From: Dryocola sp036489025 | Lineage (GTDB): Bacteria > Pseudomonadota > Gammaproteobacteria > Enterobacterales > Enterobacteriaceae | Reading direction: 5' to 3' | Assembly: GCA_036489025.1 (NCBI GenBank) | Contig: DASXGN010000036.1 | Location: forward strand, 62,001-126,000 | Length of the DNA: 64,000 nucleotides | Shown: piece by piece, positions 17,500 to 26,001 of the stretch | Layout: every line of letters starts with the position of its first letter | How positions within the stretch are numbered: position 1 is the first letter of the stretch | Notes under the pieces: generated by a model | What the model was told of the DNA's origin: nothing | Seen by the model: only the letters and a program-made list of their open reading frames with translations | The model's database searches: none | Translations under genes and position numbers: made by a program

Positions 17500-18864
17500 A
17501 TGATTAGCGTATTCGACATTTTCAAAATTGGTATTGGGCCATCCAGCTCGCATACCGTCGGCCCGATGAAAGCGGGCAAACAGTTCACCGATGATTTAGT
17601 CGCGCAAGGGATTTTGCACGATGTAACTCGCGTAATTGTTGATGTTTACGGCTCGCTGTCGTTGACCGGTAAAGGCCACCACACCGATATCGCGATTATC
17701 ATGGGACTCGCGGGAAACCTCCCGGATACCGTGGATATCGACGCCATCCCGCACTTTATTCAGGATGTGAACACCCACGGTCGCCTGCTGCTGGCTAACG
17801 GCGAGCACGAAGTTGAGTTCCCGGTGGACAGCTGCATGAACTTCCACTCGGACAATCTCTCGCTGCATGAAAACGGCATGCGCATCACCGCAATGGCGGG
17901 CGATAAGGCGCTATACGGCCAGACTTATTATTCCATCGGCGGCGGTTTTATCGTCGATGAAGCGCACTTTGGCCAGGAAGACACCCAGAAGGTTGCGGTG
18001 CCCTATCCGTATAAAAACGCCGCCGACCTGCGCAGGCACTGCGATGAGACCGGGCTGTCACTTTCCGGGCTGATGATGCAGAACGAACGCGCGATGCGCA
18101 GCCAGGCCGAAATTGACGAACACTTCGCCAGCGTCTGGTCTGTGATGCGCAGCGGCATTGAACGCGGCATCACCACCGAAGGCGTGCTGCCGGGCAAAAT
18201 GCGCGTGCCTCGCCGTGCGGCGGCGCTGCGCAGAATGCTGGTCAGCAGCGATAAAAATAACTCTGACCCGATGGCCGTCGTGGACTGGATCAATATGTTT
18301 GCGCTGGCGGTCAATGAAGAAAACGCCGCCGGTGGCCGAGTGGTCACGGCTCCGACAAACGGCGCGTGCGGTATCGTCCCTGCGGTGCTGGCCTACTACG
18401 ATAAATTCATCCGTGAAGTGAACGCCAACTCCTGCGCGCGCTACTTCCTGGCCGCTGGCGCCATCGGCTCGCTGTACAAGATGAACGCTTCCATCTCCGG
18501 GGCCGAAGTAGGCTGCCAGGGTGAAGTCGGCGTGGCCTGCTCAATGGCGGCGGCCGGTCTGGCTGAGCTGCTTGGCGGCAGCCCCGCACAGGTTTGCATC
18601 GCGGCTGAAATCGGCATGGAACATAATCTCGGCCTGACCTGCGACCCGGTTGCTGGCCAGGTTCAGGTGCCCTGCATCGAACGCAACGCGATTGCCGCCG
18701 TGAAGGCCGTCAACGCCGCCCGTATGGCCCTGCGACGCACCAGCGAACCTCGCGTTTGCCTCGATAAAGTCATCGAAACCATGTACGAAACAGGCAAAGA
18801 CATGAACGCCAAGTACCGCGAAACCTCTCGCGGCGGGCTGGCGATGAAAGTGTCCTGCGACTAA
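17500..18864 (+). CDS. sdaB: L-serine dehydratase SdaB
   Basis: 454-aa iron-sulfur L-serine deaminase (L-serine to pyruvate and ammonia). The beta domain is N-terminal (MISVFDIFKIGIGPSSSHTVGPM) and the alpha domain carries APTNGACGIVPA, the C-terminal cluster cysteines (VGCQGEVGVACSMAAA, LTCDPVAGQVQVPCIERNA). Length matches E. coli SdaB/SdaA. Paired with sdaC, 69 bp upstream. Confidence 0.95.
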   Translation: MISVFDIFKIGIGPSSSHTVGPMKAGKQFTDDLVAQGILHDVTRVIVDVYGSLSLTGKGHHTDIAIIMGLAGNLPDTVDIDAIPHFIQDVNTHGRLLLANGEHEVEFPVDSCMNFHSDNLSLHENGMRITAMAGDKALYGQTYYSIGGGFIVDEAHFGQEDTQKVAVPYPYKNAADLRRHCDETGLSLSGLMMQNERAMRSQAEIDEHFASVWSVMRSGIERGITTEGVLPGKMRVPRRAAALRRMLVSSDKNNSDPMAVVDWINMFALAVNEENAAGGRVVTAPTNGACGIVPAVLAYYDKFIREVNANSCARYFLAAGAIGSLYKMNASISGAEVGCQGEVGVACSMAAAGLAELLGGSPAQVCIAAEIGMEHNLGLTCDPVAGQVQVPCIERNAIAAVKAVNAARMALRRTSEPRVCLDKVIETMYETGKDMNAKYRETSRGGLAMKVSCD

Positions 18865-18899
18865 AAAGAAAGGCCCTCGAATGAGGGCCTTTCTTTTGT
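18865..18899. terminator. Bidirectional terminator, sdaB/kduI
   Basis: A 14-bp perfect stem (18865-18878 with 18883-18896, core GGCCCTC/GAGGGCC) with a GAAT loop. It is flanked by T-runs on both strands and so serves both convergent genes. Confidence 0.92.
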
Positions 18900-18918
18900 C
18901 TTTTGTCTCCTGCGTTAA

Positions 18919-19755
18919 TTAACGCAGGTCGCCCACTTTGACGTGGTCCATATCGTCAAACACCTGATTCTCACCCACCATTCCCCAGATAAAGGTGTAG
19001 GCTCGCGTCCCGACTCCCGAGTGAATCGACCAGCTTGGGGAAATCACCGCCTGCTCATTTTGCACCACGATATGGCGAGTTTCCTGCGGCTGGCCCATCA
19101 TGTGGAACACGCAGCTGTTCTCTTGCAGGCCAAAGTAGAAATAGACCTCCATGCGGCGCTCGTGGGTGTGGCAGGGCATGGTGTTCCACAGGTTGCCCGG
19201 CGCAAGCTCGGTCAGGCCCATGCTTAGCTGGCAGGTTTCCAGCACGTCCGGCACGAAGTATTTGTTGATGGTGCGGCGGTTGCTGGTGACATCTTCGCCC
19301 AGCGTGACCGGCGCAACATCCGCAGGCGTCACGCGCTTAGTGGGATAAGTTGTATGGGCTGGAGCGCAGTTATAGTAGAAGCGGGCAGGCTTTGCTTTAT
19401 CCACGCTTTCAAACACCACCTCTTTCGCGCCCTTGCCGACGTACAGCGCGTCGCGATGGCCGATTTCGTAACAGGTACCGTCAACCGTAATAGTGCCGGG
19501 GCCGCCAATGTTAATCACACCCAGCTCGCGACGTTCAAGGAAGTAGCTCACGCCAAGCTGCTTGCCCACTTCCCCGCCCACGCTCACGGAACGTGTTACC
19601 GGCATCACACCGCCGACAATAATGCGGTCGATGTGGCTGTAAGTCATGGTGTACTGGTCGGCGGTGAAAATAGTCTCCACCAAAAACTCGTTGCGTAACC
19701 CTGTGGTATCAAGCGCTTTGGCATGATCGCTATGAATGCTTTGACGAATATCCAT
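18919..19755 (-). CDS. kduI: 5-keto-4-deoxyuronate isomerase KduI
   Basis: 278-aa zinc enzyme that isomerises 5-dehydro-4-deoxy-D-glucuronate to 2,5-diketo-3-deoxygluconate in pectin and hexuronate breakdown. The metal site motif MPCHTHERRMEVYFYF (near residue 192) and SIHSGVGT are intact. The ATG at 19755 (MDIRQSIHS, AGGAG before it) was chosen over an upstream in-frame codon. In E. coli kduI lies with kduD after araE; here it is divergent from kdgT and no kduD is present in the window. Confidence 0.95.
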   Translation of the reverse strand: MDIRQSIHSDHAKALDTTGLRNEFLVETIFTADQYTMTYSHIDRIIVGGVMPVTRSVSVGGEVGKQLGVSYFLERRELGVINIGGPGTITVDGTCYEIGHRDALYVGKGAKEVVFESVDKAKPARFYYNCAPAHTTYPTKRVTPADVAPVTLGEDVTSNRRTINKYFVPDVLETCQLSMGLTELAPGNLWNTMPCHTHERRMEVYFYFGLQENSCVFHMMGQPQETRHIVVQNEQAVISPSWSIHSGVGTRAYTFIWGMVGENQVFDDMDHVKVGDLR

Positions 19756-19910
19756 TACTTCTCCTCGCTGGCATATCGGTACGGGGACGTCGGTGCACCC
19801 CATACCATTAATAAAAAATCGTTATTCAACCAAATTAAATTACACAATTTTTACATTCGATCGCGTTAGAAAATATCTTAGCAGCGGTGGAGCGAAAATA
19901 ATGTGATCCA

Positions 19911-19931
19911 AATTGAAATATCGTTTCAATT
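19911..19931. promoter_or_regulatory. KdgR-type operator between kduI and kdgT
   Basis: A perfect inverted repeat with 8-bp arms AATTGAAA/TTTCAATT around TATCG resembles the KdgR box (TGAAA-N5-TTTCA core). It is placed 155 bp before kduI and 237 bp before kdgT, so one KdgR dimer could control both. A TGTGA half-site (19903-19907) beside it could belong to CRP. The gene for KdgR is not in the window. Confidence 0.7.
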
Positions 19932-20077
19932 TGATTGAATCATAATTCCAATCAATAGATAGTGCCCATCACTGAGTCGCATGCGGAGCACAATCAAAAG
20001 GCCTACACGTTCACAGCACCACCCGGAAAAGCCCTGAAGAGTAAGCGTCATTACTCTGGACAGAAAGACTTCTAACT

Positions 20078-20103
20078 CAATAAAAAATAAAAGCTTTTTA
20101 TTG
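20078..20103 (+). repeat. AT-rich inverted repeat before kdgT
   Basis: Arms CAATAAAAA/TTTTTATTG, 8-nt loop, 65 bp ahead of the kdgT start. A second perfect repeat, AGAGTAA-N6-TTACTCT, lies at 20038-20057. Role unknown; they may be leader hairpins or operators. Confidence 0.4.
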
Positions 20104-20167
20104 CGAACCCTTGCGGACTTTTTTCAGCGTGCCGCCGGCGGTCAATAAGGATTGAAGAGGAATAACC

Positions 20168-21157
20168 ATGAAAATTAAAGCCACGATTGAACGCATCCCT
20201 GGCGGGATGATGCTAATTCCGCTGCTGCTTGGCGCCATGCTGAATACCTTCGCACCGGACACCGGTGCCTACTTTGGATCCTTCACTAAGGGCATGATTA
20301 GCGGCACCGTGCCTATTCTTGCCGTCTGGTTCTTCTGTATCGGAGCCTCTATCGATTTGCGCGCCACCGGCACGGTGCTGCGTAAATCCGGCACGCTGGT
20401 TCTCACTAAAATCGCCGTCGCCTGGGTCGTGGCAATGATCGCCGCCTCGTTTATTCCTGATGAAGGTATTCAGACGGGCATGTTCGCCGGCCTCTCCGTA
20501 CTGGCCCTCGTTTCCGCCATGGATATGACCAACGGCGGCCTGTACGCGAGCCTGATGAACCAGTACGGTACCAAGGAAGAATCCGGCGCTTTCGTCCTGA
20601 TGTCGCTGGAATCCGGCCCGCTGATGACCATGGTTATTCTCGGTTCCGCAGGCCTCGCCACCTTTGAACCACACCACTTTATCGGCGCGGTGCTGCCGTT
20701 CCTCATCGGCTTTACCCTCGGCAACCTTGATCATGATTTCCGCGCCTTCTTCAGCAAGGCAACGCCAACGCTGATTCCCTTCTTCGGCTTCGCGCTGGGC
20801 AACACCATCAATCTGAACGTGATTATGGAAACCGGCCTGCTGGGCATTATGCTGGGCGTGGCGGTGATTGTTATTACCGGTATTCCACTGATTATCGCCG
20901 ACCGAGTGATTGGCGGCGGCAACGGTACGGCGGGGATTGCCGCTTCCTCTGCGGCAGGCGCTGCGGTGGCAAACCCGGTGATCATCGCGCAAATTAATCC
21001 GGCCTTTGAACCGGTCGCCGCTTCGGCTACCGCCCTGGTTGCGGCAAGCGTCATCGTGACGGCCATTCTGGTCCCAATAATTACCGCAATCTACTCGCGG
21101 AAAGTGGGCGGAAAGGTAAAAGAAAAAGAGCTGATGCAGGAAGTGCGAAGCAGCTAA
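20168..21157 (+). CDS. kdgT: 2-keto-3-deoxygluconate permease KdgT
   Basis: 329-aa KdgT-family H+ symporter with about 10 membrane segments (IPGGMMLIPLLLGAMLNTFAPDTGAYFGSFTKG at the N-terminus). It imports 2-keto-3-deoxygluconate. The ATG follows AGAGGAATAACC. With kduI it forms a hexuronate/pectin catabolic pair sharing a KdgR-type site. This gene lies elsewhere in E. coli, so its place between sdaB and xni is unusual. Confidence 0.94.
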   Translation: MKIKATIERIPGGMMLIPLLLGAMLNTFAPDTGAYFGSFTKGMISGTVPILAVWFFCIGASIDLRATGTVLRKSGTLVLTKIAVAWVVAMIAASFIPDEGIQTGMFAGLSVLALVSAMDMTNGGLYASLMNQYGTKEESGAFVLMSLESGPLMTMVILGSAGLATFEPHHFIGAVLPFLIGFTLGNLDHDFRAFFSKATPTLIPFFGFALGNTINLNVIMETGLLGIMLGVAVIVITGIPLIIADRVIGGGNGTAGIAASSAAGAAVANPVIIAQINPAFEPVAASATALVAASVIVTAILVPIITAIYSRKVGGKVKEKELMQEVRSS

Positions 21158-21160
21158 AAG

Positions 21161-21187
21161 AAAGGGAGCCGCAAGGCTCCCTTTTTG
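21161..21187. terminator. Terminator between kdgT and the aminotransferase
   Basis: Ten-base-pair stem AAAGGGAGCC/GGCTCCCTTT with a GCAA loop. T-runs follow on both strands, so it serves both convergent genes. Confidence 0.92.
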
Positions 21188-21189
21188 CT

Positions 21190-22374
21190 TTACAGCGCCG
21201 ACCTGAGGCGCTTCACCGCTTCACGCAGCTGCTCTTCCGAGGCGGTGGCATACGAGAAGCGCAGCGTCTTTTTGTCCGCATTGTCGCTGAAGAAGAATTC
21301 CCCCGGCACGTACACCACGCCTTTCTCCAGCGTCTGCTGCAGCCATTGGGTTGTATCAAATTCGTAGCGGAATTTCGCCCACAGGAACATCCCGCCCTGC
21401 GGCTGGTTAAAGCTGATGTGCTCGCCCAGCTCGTCATGCAGCAAACGTGAAAGGCTCAGGCATTTCTGCCGGTAGGCCTCGCGAATCAGCGCTATCTGCG
21501 GGTCCAGACGCCCCAAAGTCAAATAGGCCGCCACTAAAGACTGGGAAAATGAGTTGGCGTGCAGATCGGTGGCCTGCTTGATAATCGCGACCTTCTGTTT
21601 CATCCATTCCGGCAGAATAATCCAGCCGACGCGCAGGCCGGGAGCGAGAATCTTAGAGAAGGTCGAGGTATAAACCACGTTCTCATGATTGCCCAGCTCT
21701 GCCGCAACCTGGAAAAGAGTTTTCTCACGACGTTCGGTGAAGCTGATTGCGCCGTACGGGTCATCTTCGATAATCACAAAATCATGCTCAATCGCCAGTT
21801 TCACCAGCTTCTCACGGCGCTCCGTGCTCAGAGTTGTACCGCTCGGGTTGCCAAACGTCGGCACCAGATAAACACCTTTGACGCGGGTGGTTTTCACTAG
21901 CTCTTCAAGCTCGTCGACCCTCATCCCGTGCTCGTCGCCGCCGACGGACTTCACGGTTGCATCGGTCAGGCTCAAAATTTGCAGAGTAGCGAGGTAGGTC
22001 GGGCGCTCAACGACAAAGACATCGCCGGGATCGGCCAGCGCGCGGATCAGCAGATCCAGCGCCTGCTGGGATCCGGAGGTGATCAGCAGCTGCTCCGGAT
22101 GGGTAGTGATGCCGCGCTGCTGGCAAAGACCCACCAGCTGCTGGCGAAGATCAACGTTTCCCTCGGTTAAACCGTACTGGAAAGCGTCGTTGAAGTTCTG
22201 CTCCACCACGATCTGCGTGGCCTGGGCCAGGCCTTCTTTATCAAACAGTTCGCTGGAAGGAATGCCGCCTGCCAACGAAATCACGCCGGGCATTTTACTG
22301 TGCTTGAGAAGTTCACGGATGGCTGAAGGCTGTAAATTCTGGATGCGGTGTGCGAGGTGAGTGCTCTTGTTCAT
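21190..22374 (-). CDS. PLP-dependent class I aminotransferase
   Basis: 394-aa fold-type I aminotransferase of the 2-aminoadipate/LysN-MocR-like group without a DNA-binding domain. Visible landmarks are the N-terminal MPGVISLAGGIPSSELF, the PLP phosphate region TSGSQQALDLLIRALADPGD, VPTFGNPSGTT, EDDPYGAISF, and the Schiff-base lysine in STFSKILAPGLRVGW (about residue 240). The start at 22374 is where family homology begins; its ribosome site is poor. The substrate cannot be told from sequence. It lies between kdgT and xni, facing away from xni, and has no counterpart at this position in E. coli. Confidence 0.85.
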   Translation of the reverse strand: MNKSTHLAHRIQNLQPSAIRELLKHSKMPGVISLAGGIPSSELFDKEGLAQATQIVVEQNFNDAFQYGLTEGNVDLRQQLVGLCQQRGITTHPEQLLITSGSQQALDLLIRALADPGDVFVVERPTYLATLQILSLTDATVKSVGGDEHGMRVDELEELVKTTRVKGVYLVPTFGNPSGTTLSTERREKLVKLAIEHDFVIIEDDPYGAISFTERREKTLFQVAAELGNHENVVYTSTFSKILAPGLRVGWIILPEWMKQKVAIIKQATDLHANSFSQSLVAAYLTLGRLDPQIALIREAYRQKCLSLSRLLHDELGEHISFNQPQGGMFLWAKFRYEFDTTQWLQQTLEKGVVYVPGEFFFSDNADKKTLRFSYATASEEQLREAVKRLRSAL

Positions 22375-22552
22375 CTTGTTATCTCTGATTTTTTCTTCGC
22401 TTTGAAATATACATAGCAATCAAATTAATTAGCAATGCCTTTCCTGACGGAAAGTTTTTTGCGAGATGCTTTCCTGAATTGATTTCTCTCGTTCGCCCCG
22501 CCCTTTAGTAAATGTTAAAGTGGGCACAGTCACAGCAAATAGTGAAAAAACA

Positions 22553-23323
22553 ATGAGCATTCATCTACTTATCGTTGACGCCCTGAACCTCATTCGCCGG
22601 ATACACGCGGTGCAGGGCTCACCGTGTGCCGACACCTGTCTGCATGCCCTTGAGCAGCTGATAACCCACAGCCAGCCCACGCACGCCGTCGCAGTTTTTG
22701 ACGATGAAGACAGACGAGAAGGCTGGCGGCATCAGGTCTTGCCGGATTACAAAGCCGGTCGCGCGCCGATGCCGGACACGCTGCATAATGAAATGCCCTC
22801 GCTGCGCGAAGCCTTTGAGCGCCGGGGCGTGGCCTGCTGGCACTCACAGGGAAATGAAGCGGACGATCTGGCGGCAACCCTTGCGGCAAAGCTCGCCGCG
22901 GGCAACCATCGCGCCACCATTGTCTCGACCGACAAGGGATTTTGCCAGCTTCTCGCGCCCACCGTGCAGATTCGCGACTATTTCCAGAAACGCTGGCTGG
23001 ATGCGCCCTTCGTCGCACAGGAATACGGCGTGCAGCCGGAACAGCTTCCCGATTTCTGGGGCCTGGCGGGCATCAGCAGCAGCAAAATACCTGGCGTACC
23101 GGGCATCGGCCTGAAAAGCGCCACGCAGCTAATCAATCAGTTTTCAACGCTGGAAGAGCTGTATTAGCGGCTGGACGAAGTACCGGAAAAATGGCGTAGC
23201 AAGCTGGAACAGCATAAGGACAGTGCGTTCACCTGCCGTCAGGTTTCACGCCTGCAAACTGATTTACAGCTGGACGGGAATTTGCAGCAGCTGCGGTTGC
23301 CGGGTCATTCCCCCTCTCCCTAA
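22553..23323 (+). pseudogene. xni: xni flap endonuclease with in-frame amber codon
   Basis: Xni (ExoIX/YgdG) belongs to the polymerase I 5'-nuclease family and binds flapped DNA. The frame starts at ATG 22553 (MSIHLLIVDALNLIRRIHAVQGSPC) and keeps the acidic motifs GNEADDLAATLA and IVSTDKGF and the helix-hairpin region GLAGISSSKIPGVPGIGLKSATQLI. A TAG at 23165-23167 stops it after 204 aa. The same frame then continues with RLDEVPEKWRSKLEQHKDSAF and LQTDLQLDGNLQQLRL, matching the end of E. coli Xni (251 aa), up to TAA at 23321. It is one base change from a full-length gene. It could be a recent loss, a sequencing error or a suppressed amber. Confidence 0.85.
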
Positions 23324-23399
23324 AAGAGCGAGGGGAAATCAGGCACTTCCTCAGCGCGGAAGTGAGGAACGGTTTTCGCCCTCTCCTTTTCCGGGAAAG
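23310..23399. repeat. Three short palindromes at the xni-rlmM junction
   Basis: CCCCTC/GAGGGG (about 23311-23335), CACTTCC/GGAAGTG (about 23344-23364) and a CCTTTTCC/GGAAAGG-type stem (about 23383-23399) follow one another. The first overlaps the last codons of the xni frame. They resemble the pyrimidine-rich intergenic palindromes common in enterobacteria and may terminate rlmM transcripts. Confidence 0.5.
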
Positions 23400-23414
23400 G
23401 GTTAAGGATAAATC

Positions 23415-24518
23415 TTAACGCTCGTCGCGGCGGCCACCCACGGCAGCCCACATGCGGCGCACGTGCACGGTAACTTCCTCGCGGTCGTGGTAAAGCTGGC
23501 GGGCCTGAATTTGCGCGCTGATACCATTTTCTTCGAGCTTCTCGCGGATTTGCGCCAGGTTCTGTGAAACCTCTTCGTAGCGTTTTTTCATCGGCAGCTT
23601 GAGGTTAAAAATGGTTTCACGGCACCAGCCGTTGACCAGCCAGGTGGCCATCAGGCTCGCGACCTTCGCCGGTTTCTCAACCATGTCACAAACCATCCAC
23701 GAGATGTTGCTGCGCGTTGGCTTGTATTTAAAACCGTCTTCACGCAGCCAGGTGACCTGGCCGGTATCCATCAGGCTTTGCGCCATCGGGCCGTTATCCA
23801 CGGAGGAAACCCACATGTTGCGTTTGACCAATTGATAGGTCCAGCCGCCCGGGCAGGCTCCGAGATCCACCGCGTACATGCCGTTGGCCAGACGTTCATC
23901 CCACTCGTCGGCAGGAATGAAGACGTGGAACGCCTCTTCAAGCTTTAACGTTGAGCGGCTCGGCGCGTCGGAAGGGAACTTCAGGCGCGGGATGCCCATG
24001 TACCACGGCGAGTTATTGTTAGTGTACGAATAGCCGGTGTAGCAACAGCCAGGGGCGATAAAAAATACGTGCACCACCGGACGCTTTGGCGTTTCGTAGT
24101 TGGTCAGCACGCCCGCTTCGCGCAGGCTGGCTCGCAGTGGAACCGTCAGCTTGCGGCAGAACTTCATCAGCTCTTTGCTTTCGTTGGTATCCGCAACTTC
24201 CACGCGCAGATCGCCGCCCTTTTCAACCACGCCCTGCAGCATGCCGGTGATGGGCGTAATACGATCTTCAGGAGGAAGATCTTTTAGCAGCTCGCCGGCC
24301 ACGATCATCTGGCGAGCAAAAATCAGCTCGCTAAACGGCAATTCGCGCGCCAGCTTATCGGCATCTTCCTGCTGGTAGCATTCAAAAACGACGTAGCCGC
24401 TGCTCTCTTTAACGCGTGCAAAACCGTAAACGCCACGGCTTCCTGCTTTATCGGTAATTTCTGCCGCGCACTCTTTTTCGAAGCCCTGGCGGCAGTACAA
24501 AATAACTTTATTATTCAT
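23415..24518 (-). CDS. rlmM: 23S rRNA C2498 2'-O-methyltransferase RlmM
   Basis: 367-aa SAM-dependent methyltransferase that modifies C2498 of 23S rRNA. It has an N-terminal THUMP-like region and a Rossmann methyltransferase domain with VDLGACPGGWTYQLVKR (about residue 220) and the catalytic K-D-K-E type residues in SWMVCDMVEKP and LKLPMKKRYEE. Its first codons overlap the end of ygdD by 8 bp, so the two genes are coupled. Confidence 0.96.
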   Translation of the reverse strand: MNNKVILYCRQGFEKECAAEITDKAGSRGVYGFARVKESSGYVVFECYQQEDADKLARELPFSELIFARQMIVAGELLKDLPPEDRITPITGMLQGVVEKGGDLRVEVADTNESKELMKFCRKLTVPLRASLREAGVLTNYETPKRPVVHVFFIAPGCCYTGYSYTNNNSPWYMGIPRLKFPSDAPSRSTLKLEEAFHVFIPADEWDERLANGMYAVDLGACPGGWTYQLVKRNMWVSSVDNGPMAQSLMDTGQVTWLREDGFKYKPTRSNISWMVCDMVEKPAKVASLMATWLVNGWCRETIFNLKLPMKKRYEEVSQNLAQIREKLEENGISAQIQARQLYHDREEVTVHVRRMWAAVGGRRDER

Positions 24519-24906
24519 GGCTCGCGCCCTTACGTTTCAGGCGCATTGCACCAATCAACATCAATATCCAGCCGGCGAGGAAACTGACGCCGCCGACCGG
24601 TGTAACAAACGCCCACAGGCGTAAATGCGACAGCGCCAGGCAATAAAGACTGCCGCTGAATAAGACGGTACCGAGCGCCATAAACACGCTGCTCCAGTAA
24701 AACCAAATGCTGATGCGGCGCTGCATCGCCACGGCGAGACCGAAAATAGCCAGCGTGTGAAACGCCTGGTATTCGAGACCCGTCTGGATCCAGCCCATCT
24801 CAACAACCCCGAGGGATTTGCTGAGCACGTGAGCCCCAAAGGCTCCGAGGGCAACAAAAATAAAGCCACTGATAGCGGTAAAAATCAGCATGAATCGGCT
24901 GGTCAT
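24511..24906 (-). CDS. ygdD: DUF423 membrane protein YgdD
   Basis: 131-aa inner-membrane protein with four hydrophobic segments (FIFVALGAFGAHVLSKSLG at the N-terminus is the family signature). Function is not known. It is placed between gcvA and rlmM as in E. coli and overlaps rlmM by 8 bp. Confidence 0.94.
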   Translation of the reverse strand: MTSRFMLIFTAISGFIFVALGAFGAHVLSKSLGVVEMGWIQTGLEYQAFHTLAIFGLAVAMQRRISIWFYWSSVFMALGTVLFSGSLYCLALSHLRLWAFVTPVGGVSFLAGWILMLIGAMRLKRKGASHE

Positions 24907-24955
24907 GGTGTAACCCTAAATGTAAGGCGCAGCGTCGTGCCGCGCGAAGATTTAC

Positions 24956-25873
24956 TTATTGATCGTAGCGAAAGCGGAATTTCTCTTGTTCGCTGGCGGC
25001 TTTGGCCAGGATCCACTGCCGGAATGCCGCTATTTTACCGAGTTCTGCCTGACTGTCATGACAAACCAGATAAAAGGCATTTTTACTCACCAGCACATCG
25101 TTAAACGGGCAGACCAGGCGGCCCGCTTCAATTTCCGACTGCGCCATCACATTATTTGCCAGCGCAATACCCTGGCCGTGAATGGCAGCCTGCAAAACCA
25201 TGGCGCTGTGGCTAAAAATGGGCCCCTGCTGCACATTAATATGGCTCACGCCCAGCTGGCGCGTGTAAGTCTGCCAGTCCCGGCGCGAGGCGTCGTGCAA
25301 TAAAGTGTGCCGGGCAAGATCTTCCGGCGTTTTGATCGGGTGGTCACCCGTAAGCAGCATCGGCGAGCAGACTGGCAGCAGGTATTCAGCGTACAATTTT
25401 TCTACTCGCAGGCCCGGCCAGTTGCCGCGGCCATAGAAAATAGCCACGTCGACATCGTCAGAAAGTTTATCCTCCTGACGGTCTACCGCCTGGATTCTGA
25501 CATCGATTCCCGGATAAGCTGAGTTAAAGCTTGAAAGGCGAGGCACCAGCCAGTGGATGGCAAAACTGGGCAATAAACTCACCGTCAGCGCGCCTTTTGC
25601 GCTGCGAGCCTGCAGTTTTCTGGTCGCCTCGGTAAGCTGTGAAAAGATCTCTTTAATATCGAGATAATAGCTCTGCCCCTCTTCGGTAAGCAGCAGCGAA
25701 CGGTTGCGGCGACGGAACAGTTTTAGCCCTAAAAAGTCCTCAAGGGACTTAATCTGGTGGCTAACTGCGGCCTGAGTGACGAATAACTCTTCGGCCGCCT
25801 TAGTAAAACTCAGGTGACGTGCGGCGGCATCAAAAACGCGTAATGCATTCAGAGGTGGCAAGCGCTTGGACAT
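24956..25873 (-). CDS. gcvA: LysR-type regulator GcvA
   Basis: 305-aa LysR-type regulator of the glycine cleavage operon gcvTHP and of the sRNA gcvB. The N-terminal helix-turn-helix (PPLNALRVFDAAARHLSFTKAAEELFVTQAAVSHQIKSLE) is followed by a substrate-binding domain. It is divergent from gcvB. CTAAT (minus strand, inside 25928-25934) resembles the GcvA contact sequence, in line with autoregulation. Confidence 0.96.
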   Translation of the reverse strand: MSKRLPPLNALRVFDAAARHLSFTKAAEELFVTQAAVSHQIKSLEDFLGLKLFRRRNRSLLLTEEGQSYYLDIKEIFSQLTEATRKLQARSAKGALTVSLLPSFAIHWLVPRLSSFNSAYPGIDVRIQAVDRQEDKLSDDVDVAIFYGRGNWPGLRVEKLYAEYLLPVCSPMLLTGDHPIKTPEDLARHTLLHDASRRDWQTYTRQLGVSHINVQQGPIFSHSAMVLQAAIHGQGIALANNVMAQSEIEAGRLVCPFNDVLVSKNAFYLVCHDSQAELGKIAAFRQWILAKAASEQEKFRFRYDQ

Positions 25874-25966
25874 AGTTGACAGGCTTAAATGTTAATGGCT
25901 GTTAACAAACAGGTTATCTTAATTAACCTATTAGTTTTTTTTATCTGAGCCATTATAAATTGTCCG

Positions 25967-25995
25967 TTGAGGATGCACCAGCAAATACCTATAGT
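25967..25995 (+). promoter_or_regulatory. gcvB promoter
   Basis: TTGAGG (25967-25972) and TATAGT (25990-25995) with a 17-bp spacer, 6 bp before the gcvB 5' end. Confidence 0.85.
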
Positions 25996-26001
25996 GGCGG
26001 C

